From Dermanyssus gallinae (taxonomy: Eukaryota; Arthropoda; Arachnida; Mesostigmata; Dermanyssidae): a stretch of 64,000 bases of DNA. How positions within the stretch are numbered: the first letter of the stretch is position 1; each line of letters opens with the position of its first letter. The translations under genes were made by a program, and so were the position numbers. Shown one piece after another: positions 32,640 to 43,634 of this stretch. The stretch spans positions 248,001 to 312,000 of the forward strand of contig QVRM01006096.1 in NCBI GenBank assembly GCA_003439945.1, written 5' to 3'. Below the pieces are notes generated by a model. That model saw only the letters and a program-made list of their open reading frames with translations. It ran no database searches and was not told the DNA's origin.

Positions 32640-33420
32640 GCACTCTAACTGTCTGTTACATCACTTATCTCTGTAGTAGCGGCAAGCTTGTTCCATTTAG
32701 GCAATGAATCTCGGATAAGTACTCAGTGGTATTTTTAAAACTCAAGATGGGCAGAAACAGCAATTCATGAAGTCATATGAATTTCGATTCCTCTTGAGGA
32801 CGTAAGTAGCGAAGCCGGGTAACCGACAGGTTTGCCTAAGGTAAACGCTTAGGACTCCCTACTGGAAGGGTACTTCGCAAGGTGTTGTCGAACGATTGAA
32901 GCGCATCCGGTTTGGTGTATCCTGGAAAGCAACGAAGAAGGTACAACGGTCTCGGAATTGACAATCTCCGCGTATTATGTAGAGTGAGCATCCAAGACGT
33001 GCAGTCGAGAGCACCAGCAGAAGATTGCACACTATTCAAAGCACAGAGCCGTGGTGGGGGTCCTCTTAAAAGGCAAAGAAAACCTTGTGGTTGGCGTCAT
33101 TTAATTAAGTCCTGATACAGCCTAAAATTCCTTTGACCGTCGTTCAGGAACCACGGCTGAGGTTCGGTAGAAAGGCGCGCTTGAAGCTCGTGTATAGCGA
33201 CGCTACGTAGGAATGACCCCTTCAGTTGCCTGGCATTCTCCTTCCTCATCGCAGACCTAGCCCGCCATGTGCGGGAGGAGTTTTAAAACGCCGTTGTCGT
33301 CATGTATGCGGATGACATAGTCGTTGGCCCACAGGGACCGTGGTGCCATTCGTCGAATCGTTGATGTTTCCGACTAAACGGAGTAGTGTCAGGCCAAAGG
33401 CAATCGGTCTGATTGGAGCG
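32640..33420 (-). mobile_element. YLDD-type RT fragment, degenerate
   Basis: Minus strand carries RPIAFGLTLLRLVG near 33360-33410, the RT finger motif of the YLDD group. The stretch 32870-33005 matches 53700-53830 (cgaacgattgaagc, agagtgagc, ccaagac.tgcagtcg). Frames are broken. Confidence 0.45.
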
Positions 33421-33960
33421 AGATGTCGTAGAAGACACAAAACACGAAATCCGGCAACTTTCCATTAATAGTAAGATAGACGAAGCGCGTACTAGGTTAA
33501 GGAGCAGTCGGTTCTTGTCGTTGTTTTCGCTGATAAGGTCTTTCAGACAACGCGGCCGAAGGTCATCGGAACCACCGCCCAAGCTGTTAGGAAGCTGGCG
33601 GTAATGAACACCAGACACGGTGATTTTATGGGTCTGCGCAGCATACATGAAAGGCGGGGAAAAGAATAAATCAGGTGAATTTGGAGAATGTTTGAGGAGC
33701 ATCCCAGGAGCATCCGTGAATTAATGTGAAGGCCGTCGTTGTTAAAATATGTCTTCACCATTCTACCGATTTTGCGGATAGCTCCAAGGTCGCGATGGAC
33801 GATCACAACATCATCCGCGTATATGACAACAATAGCATTTCTAATGATACTCACATGAAAAGCTAAGTCAGCTATTAGTAGAGCGAATATTACACAGCTA
33901 AGTGGGTTTCCCCGTGAGGTCTCCACATTTTAGGTGTCATCATTTCATATATCCACTTTA
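33421..33960 (-). mobile_element. Non-LTR reverse transcriptase fragment (YADD type)
   Basis: Frame 33543-33926 reads SRGNPLSCVIFALLIADLAF (motif B region), VIYADDVVIVHRDLGAIRKI (motif C, catalytic Asp pair intact) and NNDGLHIN (motif D). The rest, to the shared boundary at 33421, matches 1449-1960. 5'-truncated and isolated. Confidence 0.65.
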
Positions 33961-34362
33961 GAAAGTTCTCAGCAAAGGAGCTAGCAAAAACTTGCAGAAG
34001 AGAACCACCCACTCCAGCGTTTAAAAATGAATCGACTTATAGGTAGCGGGGGCTTTGTTGGAGACGGCGTACAGAGATACCTCGGGTTTTGCCAACGCTC
34101 GCTCCACTTTCGACCAGAGAGTCCTCGGATCGCATCACGTGTACCTATACCCGAGTTCTAGATTCTAATCATATTACATTTTAATATTATATTAACTTAA
34201 GTATTTTTCTTGTACTTCTTAAAACGTATTTAAACTATGGATTCTTAAAATAACGCGTTACTCCGTCCAGCCTGACACAGACAGAGCGTTCGTGCTATTT
34301 TATGCATACGCCGTATGCCTCCGAAGGTCAGTATGTGTGTATATATATAATTTTTGCTTACT

Positions 34363-34404
<42 letters not shown>

Positions 34405-34524
34405 GTTCTAGTACAGATGGGCTTGTCTCCTAGAAGATGTTCATTTATGACGTAGACGCAGCAAATGATATATATATATATATATATATTAGTCGGTTTT
34501 CTTTATTTACTAGTGATTGGCACT

Positions 34525-37500
34525 TTAGTCGAACGGCTTGTTATGAATAAAGCGGTCTACCATGTCGTAGATGGCCTCGCGGTGTGTGAGAAGCACTTCG
34601 TGACCCGCGTTTCTCACCATTACCTCAGTGAAGTTCGCCGCCTGGCGGACGTACCCCAGAGGCTTACGGGTTGTTCGATCTCGCCAAATGATGCGGTTTG
34701 CCCGGGCCAGTTCGTCGGCGCCCGACCACTCGATGGAGTCAACAAACTCCCGTGTGAAAGCTGTCGCGACGATGACATCGAGCTGGCTGCTGTAGATCAA
34801 CACCTGTCCATACGTTTGCAGAGTGAAGAAACCAGCCAATTCAACGTTAGGAGGGCCGAAAGAGAATTGTCTAACGGAGAACGAAACGCATCAAAATGTT
34901 AGTCTGATAAAGAGAGGCCGACATGTCATTTTGTATTTTCTTTCAATCTCTCTCGTTTGTAAATACAGGGTCATTCGTATCAAAATGTACTTCTTTCGAG
35001 ATTTGATAGAACTCGGCAATAAAAATAATTTTTCCCTATGGAGGGAGGACGCCGAAACGTCCTGTTTAAGAAAGAGAGTGAAATTTATAAAGGTAGTTAT
35101 TCTCCCTTTTTTCACCTATATAGTTGCACGAAATCTACGTTTGCGAGAGAACCAGTTTGGCGGAAAATTCTGTGCGGAAGGCACTTCTTATTAGCTTGCG
35201 TAGCGAAAAGCGAATAGCCAGATTGATGAAAGTCATAAAAAGTCGATATGTTACGTTAACGCCTTTTTGTGAAAAATCGTAACATTTTTCCATTACGACC
35301 AAACATGTCTCACACAACAGCAAATTTAATGCCCACCATTCTCGTACCAAAGTAATGGTGCTGCGTTACGTAGTTGTCAAGTAACTAAGCTTTTTCGATA
35401 GTCATATCGAAATCGAAGGCATGCATACTTACATAGGGTGTATGAGAAAGTTAGACACAATATTCGCTTTGTACTACGCAAGCTAATGAAGTATTCTTCG
35501 TTGTGCAGAATCCTCCGAACATGCCGATATGATTAGATCCTTCATGCGTTGACTGGTTCTCCCGTAAACGTAGATTTCGCACAACTATGTAGGAGAAAAA
35601 AGGCAGAATAACTACCTTTATAAACTTTACTCTCTATTTCTCCTAAACAAGACGTTTCCGCGTCCTCCCTCCATAGGGAAACATTATTTTCTTGCCGAGT
35701 TCTATCAAACCTCGAAAGAAAAACATTTTGATACGAATGACCCTGTATATATGTATAAATATATATATACACTACACCCCTACACTGGACCCTTCGTAAT
35801 AGTGCACACGTTCGCAGGGACCCAAATGTCATGGTCCGACCGTAAATGATTGATCAGACATTGACCAAATAAAAAAATATAGTTCTAAGCATCGCTTGAG
35901 TGCAATTTTCTATGTGTAAGTGTTTCTAAGGATGAAAAAATATAGTAGATAGCTTTTGGTCAACGAGAAACGTTTGGAAAATAACCAACCTCTAAAGGCG
36001 GTTAGTTTATTTTGGTAGAAATTTCACTCCATTATTTGGCGGCAAGCCTAACTGATTAACTTTGATTTTTTCACTGTTATATTCAGCGATTGTAGAGGGA
36101 TCACGCATAATAAATGATGTATCTACTGTGATCAAAGATCTCGCGGACGTCTCGTTCGGAACTTAATTTTTCTGCGGGGTATACCGTTTCTAGCTTCACG
36201 AAACAACAAATATTCTTTATACAGTATAAGATGTCGATTTGGCGTTAAAATGATTTTAAAGTAGTAAAATAGGTCTAGAAAACTCAACTTTCAAATGACA
36301 GTGGTAGAAAACAAAAACGTAGTTTGTGCTAAGCCAATTACCCGGTAGTGATCCATGAGTTCGGCGACCCAGGGCTTTACAGAACGCGTTCTATCTCTGA
36401 ACAGTACATTATACACGGTATCGTTGAAGCTCCAAAATGCCACTTCGCCGACATGAATAGCTCTTCTCGTCTGAGGTGTTTCCACAAATGTCCGATACGG
36501 AGCTACGTCGACTTCGAACGGTGTACTTCGTAGAAAATTGTAGGGATACTTACTCCCTGTGAGCTGTACGTACTTATATATCATATCATGCGCCAACTTT
36601 GCCGCGTTGTAGTAGTCTCCAATAAGTATGAACTCTTTAAGCCATGACTGCATGCCCTCCAGCTCGCTCGCCTGACGCTTGCTCACAAGTCCGGTCTGTA
36701 GCAGAAAATCGGCAAAGTTGATCGCAGAGATTGGATCGCAGTACCCGTTGCCAATCAGCAAGCCGGCTAGCTTCATGTTCGCCGTATCGCGATTCTGGTG
36801 AATGACGTGACCAAGGGCGGATCCAAATTTACCTGAAGGGTAGATTCAAACCGCCAAAGACGTTAACGCATTATTTAAATCGACGCAAGCAAACACAGTT
36901 GGGCTTCAATGGGCACATATAGTGATTCCACCAAGTCGTTCTCGCTATCTAAGTACATCGAGCACCACAACCGAAGGATACTGAATCACTGTCGTTTAGT
37001 CAGACGTGATATCTTACCAGCGTACGACTGTGTTGCTATGTAGAGGTCATTTTTGGAATATTCGCTAAACATCGTGAAGAACTGCTGGCAGAATTCAAAA
37101 AGGTGCGCTCCTACATGGCGCTGGTTTTCCACGTAACCAGCCTTGCTTGTGGTGAACGAATAGCCAGTCCCTACAGGATTGTCGATGAAAAGCATATGGA
37201 ACTGGTTGACCCATGATACATTGCGGCGACGCGCGTGCCCGGTGCGCTTGATACGATACGGGCCAACTTCCATAAACAGACCATCAAGTGAGGTTATTCC
37301 AGGACCTCCTTCCAGCCACAGTATAATCGGCGCAGAGCTTGATATTTCCTGCCAAAAAAAAAAACACCACAAGGCTAGCATACTGATACATACTATTGTG
37401 TGAGCATTTCTTTACATCGAAACGATATTTATTTGAAACACTATATTACGGAGTTGTTTCGGCACATGTTTTTCACTATTTGGCGACATATTTTAATTAT

Positions 37501-37721
37501 TGACCGAAACGTTCTTCGTGTCTACGGTTATTACAGAAAGGCCAACGCACTACAAAGGATCCACATTTGGGGCATTGGCTAAAACAATGGTTTATAAAGG
37601 TAGGTTTTAACGCCTAAGCATGCAGTCCAGCTTTAACCTCAATCCATTTAAATGTTTATCTGAAAAACAGCGAGCCTTAGCGTAAAAATGAAACAAAACG
37701 AATATTGCTTATTATATGGCC

Positions 37722-37769
<48 letters not shown>

Positions 37770-38145
37770 TGTGGGTAATTTAAAAGGCACGGTTTGTTTT
37801 ATTTTATTATCATGATATATATACATATATATACTGTCTGCTTTTCTAAGGCGGAAAGCTCAGCAATTCGAAAAGCATTCTTACCGTTGGGAAGAACCAA
37901 AAGAAGTAATGCGACCCGGTGCTTTCATTAACGGTCAGGTAGCCGGAGTAGCTCAGCATGTTGTATCCTAACAGATCTCCAGTTTTGGCCTTTCTTCTTG
38001 CCTCCGGTAACTGGTTATTTTGGATATACGGTGTGAGAAATAGGGGTTCGTCAAAATCGGCGTACGAGGCAAGAGGATTCACTGCCATTCCGTCGGGCAC
38101 AAAGGCTCCTATTACGCTTGTCAGAAGGCCTAGTAAAAGCGTCAT
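34525..38145 (-). CDS. Serine carboxypeptidase (peptidase S10), copy 2, open frame with altered active-site motif and start
   Basis: Exons, minus strand: 37885-38145, 37018-37348, 36342-36832, 34525-34803; total 1362 nt (453 aa plus stop). The last three exons have exactly the lengths of copy 3 (331, 491, 279 nt). The ATG used by copies 1 and 3 is TTG here, so I start at the next in-frame ATG (38145), which still leaves a hydrophobic signal-like N-terminus (MTLLLGLLTSVIGA). GGPG and DNPVGTGYSF are kept, but the nucleophile elbow GESYAG reads TQSYAG: the serine (residue 195) remains while the preceding Gly and Glu are changed. Asp370 (SQLD) and His429 (NAGH) are present. In S10 enzymes that Glu belongs to the carboxylate-binding, pH-sensing network, so altered activity is likely (inference). 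Intron 1 is only 536 bp. Intron 3 contains a 780-bp MITE and a short dispersed repeat. AATAAA follows the stop. Confidence 0.8.
34966..35745. mobile_element. MITE with long inverted repeats (about 190-bp arms), in carboxypeptidase copy 2 intron 3
   Basis: Left end CAGGGTCATTCGTATCAAAA and right end its reverse complement, each next to a TA (34964-34965, 35746-35747). The arms pair over about 190 bp (34966-35155 against 35558-35745) and more weakly over about 70 bp further inward. 780 bp, no transposase. TA target and termini suggest Tc1/mariner-type mobilisation. Absent from the corresponding introns of copies 1 and 3. Confidence 0.88.
35784..35875 (+). repeat. Fragment of short dispersed element related to 2652-2871
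   Basis: Shares tggacccttcgtaa, gtgcacacgttcgcagggac and the following segment with 2757-2830. Lies about 40 bp from the MITE in copy 2 intron 3. Confidence 0.55.
37720..37770. repeat. (TA)n in carboxypeptidase copy 2 intron 1
   Basis: About 25 TA units within the 536-bp intron 1 of copy 2; shorter TA runs flank it at 37815-37835. Confidence 0.85.
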
Positions 38146-38420
38146 TTTGACGAACAACTTATTCACCTTAGGGGTGATGCGGGAGAGATGTCCACCGAAT
38201 GATGTTAACTGATTACTCCTCTCCCCTTAAAGAGGCCTGATTACGGGTTGGTCTTCTGCAACACAAGCCGGTGTCGTCTGAAACTCAAAAATGTAGTAAT
38301 CACTCTCGGCTGACGGAAAACCGATTACCGTGGGCGGCTGTGCGCGGTCACGAGGGTCATGCAAAAATCAAAGACAATGCAAAATTAATTGATATGATTA
38401 TAACTGCAAAGCTAAAATAG
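38146..38420 (-). promoter_or_regulatory. 5' flank of carboxypeptidase copy 2, conserved with copy 1
   Basis: Counterpart of the copy 1 flank. It runs from the lost start codon through the shared gtgcgcggtcac and atgcaaaaatcaaagacaat blocks and then directly into the block that in copy 1 follows the (TA)n insertion. Putative 5' UTR and promoter only. Confidence 0.4.
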
Positions 38421-38900
38421 TTGTTTGCTGGCGTTAACTAGAGCCGGCAGTACTTGCTTACTAAAGGGTGGATAGGTGAGTAAGCCAAGAGCCACTAAAA
38501 ATGCACAAAAAATACAGGCGATTAACGTAGTTGTCGATGGCAGAAAGGCCCCATGAAACACGCATAGTGAGCGTGGACCGAACGTAGCCAGCAACCAACG
38601 TTAGACCCAACGGCCCTTCCAGCCGGAAAGACAGAAACTGTGTCGATGGCGCCATGAAATGACCAGGCACCAACGAAGGGAGAAACAGCGACAGCATTAG
38701 TGACGGAACCCCCCGTGGCCACACAAACCGCACCGATGCTGCTGTTGGATGATAACGACGTTCAAAGGAAGGCACCTTTAGCGGCATCAGCAGCAGCGAC
38801 AGCCGCAACGACCAGGGAGAGGAAGAGATTACGACGAAGCCGATCGGTGACCCGTGGAAGAGCAGCCACTACGGTCGCAATGAAGGATGGCGCGAAACAG

Positions 38901-39099
38901 ACCGAGGAAGATGGCTTAGTGGCAAAGCCTTTGTCCTGCATTCGGGAGGACTGAGTTCGAGACCCAGACCGGCCACTCTTAAACTGATTGCATAGTTTCC
39001 AATTTAGCAAAGGTAAATGCCGGAATGGATTAAAAATTAGCCATGACATGAAAACACCGTACACGGGCATTAGCCTTACGGAAAAATCTAAAAAAAAAT
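38901..39099 (+). mobile_element. tRNA-derived SINE, copy 2 (absent from the duplicated block at 11625-11633)
   Basis: A box tggcttagtgg and B box gagttcgagaccc, a body shared with the other two SINEs, and a short A-rich tail (aaaaaaaa at 39091-39098). The duplicate block A reads straight through aacagatcgaaaagtcaacac, giving the empty site. Confidence 0.85.
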
Positions 39100-39252
39100 G
39101 TCAACACAAGCATGACATTGGCGGTGGCCGGGCACAGCCGCATGAATAGGACTAAGGCTGCCATAACGAACAGACAGAATACGTAAAGTACATAACCAGA
39201 GGGGGACCTGCCAGCAGTAACAGAAATAATTGCTGCTGAAAGATGGTCTCAC

Positions 39253-40200
39253 ATCCTGTCAAGACTTTAGCTGAAGTGGTGCAACCTTAAGCTCATCAAG
39301 ACGCTCTGCCTTAAGCTCATAAACACGGGCTAGTAGAGGGTAGTACGTCTGCTGCAGCCACACATCTACAGTCGAATCCACGGCGAAACTTCATGACTTT
39401 CGTGTTCCGGAAACTCCGACGAACTTGACGACGACGTTTCTAAACTCCTCCCGCACAGCTAGGTCGGCAATAAATAAGTTTGAGTGAAGCATCTGAGAGA
39501 GTCCCCTTGAGGAGTACTTGTATACACAGTTCACTGGAAACGCAAGCTACTGATATACTTACTGATATAGTATACAATATCGGCAAATGTATGAAACTTT
39601 GTGCCGACTCCAATGAAAAACATTGTATTAACTGGCCCTCGACGTCGACTATCATATGCTGAAGAACACGACTCAACAAACTGCTTTTACGATGAGGGAG
39701 GATACAGAAACTGAACTTACAGGACGAAAAAGACCATATTAAAGCAACGTATAGTGCAGTCGACGTCGTGCTAGCATCTAAAGCGCAGCCGCAAAGAATC
39801 ATATCAACAATACGAAAGCGAAACTAAAGTGCTAATTACAAAGGATTTACGTACTAGTGTCGAGTGTAAATCCAGTGGCAGGATCCTGATACAGTCGTGG
39901 TCACTTTGTGCTGACTTCTCTACCGAAGTGAAATATCTTCGTAGCTAAAAAAAAGACATCAACCAAATTAGGCAAACCGTCGGACACAGCCAGTTGTGTG
40001 TTCTCAACGCGCCGATGAATCGGCACAGCGCGCCGAATCGCCGTTAGCCTTGTCAACAGCAAGTTGCTCACTCTACACATCTCGGCTAGGATCACCCGCT
40101 GTCTGCTGTAGTAGGTCTGATTACTCCTCCGCCGTCATCTCGTTCTGCTTCGCCGCTTCTCTGTTGCGTAGCTAGCAGACGCACCGGCGACGGCGAAAGT
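39253..40200. other. Unassigned sequence beyond duplication block B
   Basis: No clear gene. Frames at 39440-39802 and 39901-40095 show no domain. The ctcctcccgcacagctaggt stretch near 39440 hints at RT-element derivation (compare about 33240), but weakly. Confidence 0.3.
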
Positions 40201-40201
40201 C

Positions 40202-41770
40202 ATGTGTGGTGCAAAGTGTTTTAGAAGCAAAACACTCTCCAGAGAATCAGCTGCTGCCAAGGAAAGCCAACGGAGAAAGGCCAGGCTAGCAGGTATGATG
40301 GAGAGGGTTCTCGAGCGTGGAGATGCATCTTGGAGATGGAGGACGATCCGTGAGAGCCGGCTAGTGAAACAGCTGTTTCTGTCGGAGAAGTTGGAAGCTG
40401 GTCTCTACTATTCCAACGAGAATGGATAAAGCCGTCATGGCTGCGGTCAGGAAAATGGCCAAAGACAAAGCCGCATCGGGTACACCTGTTCGGCGAAGAG
40501 TAGCAAATTTGGAAGCGCAAGCTGAACTGTAAATTATTGTTCAATGCTAGCGATCCGTGTCAACGAACCAAAACAAGTCGCAATTGCAAAAACGCTGAAT
40601 ATGATTTGCTGAGTATCAATATCTCATTATGAAGATACGTCAGCGTTCTGGGGACTTGACTCCGATGTTAACCCCTAGTTCAGTGAGGAAAATTTACTTG
40701 AATGTCTGAAAGATCAGGGTGAAAGCCAAGTAAAAAGGAAAACATTTGCTGTGGCCACATAGGCCACGGTGTAGGCAAAACAACGAAAATCTAAACAAAA
40801 TCCGAGAGGGCACGGTAAGATTTGATACTATGCCGGTCTCGAAGGTTACCATCGTTGACGAATTATTTAAAGTAACGTTATGTGCAGGGTCTCCTTTGCC
40901 ATGCCTAAAATGCTATAAGTACAGACATAGGGCTACCGATTGTAAAAACAAGGTAAACCCACGTGCGGAAAGTGCGGCAGCCCTGGACACCAAACATGAG
41001 AATGCCATGATAAGGCTCATTGTGTCAACTGTGGCGGGGCTCATGCTTCTATATATATATATATATACATTGTAGTGAAGTATGTATTTCGAAGCTCAAA
41101 AAGTGAAGCTTTACGAGAAAGTATTCACTCGTTTCCCTGTCAAGGATGATTTTCCCACAAGGGTTCAACTTAAAGAGCAGAATAATAAGACCTCGACAGA
41201 TGGAGAAAAGTCTTATGCTGATGCCGCACGACCGACAGCAACTTTGGGTCAAATAATGACAAATAATGGACAAAGATGGAGAGACAGTGCTTTGTTCCCT
41301 TCTCCACCAAGATTTAGAAAAAGTTCCGACCAAAAGAAACAAGCATCGAATAAGCAACCGGAAGGACTGCAGTCAAAGTCCCAAGAACAAGTATCTAGAG
41401 GGTCTTCAAATCTCGTGAACGAAATTCGCCAGACGTGCCAGGGCTTGAAGCCCTTACTGTCTAAATGACTAGATGACAACCAAGATTGTAATAGAGTTAT
41501 ATCTTTTCTTGACTTGGAGACCGGAAAGGCCTTCACGATAGCCGTATTAGAGTACTGTAAGGGCGTGCCTTTAATTCATAAGGAAAATACGAGTATCGAC
41601 AAAAACCACACATATTGGACTTCGCAGCCATCCCATTCCGACATAGTTATAACAGATGAAGACTCTAGACAGAACTCCCCACTATCCCAGACCCTTTATA
41701 CCTGCATACTCTGCGGTCGCCCCTTGATAACCTCACAGGGCCTGCAAGCGTACATGGTCATGTAGGCTAC
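40202..41770 (+). mobile_element. Gag-like and zinc-finger N-terminal half of a YLDD-group-like retrotransposon
   Basis: 40202-40429: charged helical N-terminus (KTLSRESAAAKESQRRKARL). About 40890-41040 in two frames: CLKCYKYRHRATDC, CGKCGSPGH..C, CVNCGGAH, i.e. three zinc knuckles with a frameshift. A short (TA)n sits at 41049-41068. Then SYADAARPT (about 41210), a basic Ser/Gln-rich linker (41082-41468), and YTCILCGRPLITSQGLQAYM, the start of a C2H2 finger (about 41697-41757). Same domain order as 14989-16486, in a different family. RT is absent downstream. Confidence 0.55.
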
Positions 41771-42768
41771 GTCTACACCCCCGTCATCTCTACGCAATCA
41801 ATATAAGACTCATTCAACCAGAATCGACTGATTCACCCAATACGCCTTCTCCCCTTCATACTTCTTCTAGCAATTCAGACAGTAACGAATACTTCAATTC
41901 GTAGACTAAACGGCTCAGCTGAAGACCGGCAGAGCGTGTTTATGGCTGAAAGAGAACTAGCCGAGGACGATGTCCGTTAAAGCCCTGCTGTCATCAGACA
42001 CACATGCAGCATGTAACTCCCGCACGGAGCGTGAAATATGAATTAAACACCCGCCATCACCGGCCGTCTATCAGGAGCGCGTAGAAACCTTCGAACAACC
42101 TACAGTTAGAATACAGTGAGAATGTCGAAAATTCGGCGATCTTAAAGGCAATTCACTCATTGCCTGTTACAAGCGGAACCAGACTGTATGGACTGCGACC
42201 ACGTATTCTGCGTGATATGTTGGATCAAACCGTCCTTCGTCAGAGTGGCTGCTAATTGATCGAAGCGTATTTCTAGGCAGAGTGTTAAACAACACTTTAC
42301 CAAAGTTGTCCATAATCGTATGACAAATTTAGTTTGTGTCTCCAATAATACAATTGCCTTGTGTGAACGTTTCGAACTAATATACAAATGTTAAAAGTAG
42401 TTGAAGCTAACCACCTGTGCGTCCGCACCTTGCCTGCGCCGAGTCGCATCTGACAGGCTATTCAACGACGGTACCGCAGCACACGATGCCGCGTGGTACC
42501 TAGGGCATTTTCACCACATCTTATATAGATACATGTATCTGCAGGTGCATGAAGCCCCCCGCCCCGCATAAAATGTGATGAAAGCCATGAACAGCAAAGC
42601 GTTTGAGAACGTGTCGGTTGGTTCGTTCGGCCTGCTTCCATGTTTTAGAAGTAATCGCACCCGTGCAATAGAAATCAGAATCGATTTTTGCCACTTTTCC
42701 CTCCCAAGAGCTGATGAATTGCACGTAGGCCAGAGTGGAAGGAAGTTTGAACCTACGCTTTAGGTCCT
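41771..42768. other. Unassigned, retrotransposon-like scraps
   Basis: The gcagagtgttaaacaacactttacc stretch near 42277-42300 resembles the leader of the RT fragment at 18780. No continuous coding region was found. Confidence 0.3.
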
Positions 42769-43600
42769 CTTTTTTTTTTTTTTTGTTCTGGGAGGTTTCG
42801 GTAATGCATGATGCACATGCGCCACTAGCAGCCTGCGTGACTAGTGTGAGACTCGCAAACCCACTAAACCCGGATTCCTCCCCACCCCCCCAGGCTCGGT
42901 ATTACTTTGGCATTACATCGAAACCGTGGGAGAGGCGTCCCTGCCGTTCTCCTTCAATCAGTTCTATCCCTTACTATCATCCCGCATGTCTACCTGCGGT
43001 TGGATAGGGGGATGCCATTTTGTAATCCGTCCTGTGAGGGTGCGTCGAGACCATGAGGGCCTGGCTGCTCCCCACCCCCTCCCCCCTCCCTCGGCTCCTC
43101 GTCTCGACCACTCTCCCGAGAGACCCGCTCAAACCTCTCCCGCCTGGCCGTTTCCTTGGCTGTCTTGAGTGTCAAAACAGCGTCGAACAAGTTCGTCGCC
43201 TCCCTCCATGCCTCCGCCGAAGTCATCATATGGGAGACCACCTCCTTGATGGGTCGGCCCCTCACAGCGGTTGGTGCTGCGTCCCGTGCTTCCCTGAGAG
43301 CATCACACCGCAGAACAGTATGCTCTACGTTGTCCGTTTCTCCAGAGTCGCACAGTACGCAGATATCGCTGATGGCCTTCTTGATCCTTGACAGGTAGCT
43401 CTGGAACTGGCCGTGTCCAGTCAGAACCTGAGTCGTCCAGTAGGAAAGCTCCCCGTGTCGGCGGTCATACCATACCCTGAGGTCCGGTATCAGACTCTTG
43501 GTCCAGCTCCCTGTGGTCACACCGGGTCTTACCTGCGCCCATTCCTCATGCCAGGCCGATATGGTGGCACTCCTGGCCCTGGTGAGATCCAGACCTTCGT
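42769..43600 (-). mobile_element. R1-like LINE, 5'-truncated (same family as 58493-61005)
   Basis: Open frame 42990-43628 (about 200 residues of true ORF2): SYWTTQVLTGHGQFQSYLSR, knuckle [19 protein letters not shown], and [20 protein letters not shown]. The 3' UTR and T run (42770-42784, poly(A) on the minus strand) match the 58493 copy closely. A short GTCCTCT match at both ends may be a target duplication. The 5' edge carries tctagatacatac repeats. Confidence 0.75.
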
Positions 43601-43634
43601 CTAGATACATACATCTAGATACATACACCTTCGT

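Larger units (their letters stand above)
34125..39252. repeat. Segmental duplication block B (carboxypeptidase copy 2 and flanks)
   Basis: Partner of block A. It keeps the empty site (34186-34197) for the 220-bp insertion seen at 2652-2871, and carries a MITE (34966-35745) and a SINE (38901-39099) that block A lacks. Similarity ends near 39252, where block A runs into a minus-strand YLDD-family retrotransposon. Confidence 0.75.

Noticed and set aside
42575..42763. Short plus-strand ORF beside a T-rich run
   Set aside because: No domain; it overlaps the 3' boundary of a minus-strand LINE.
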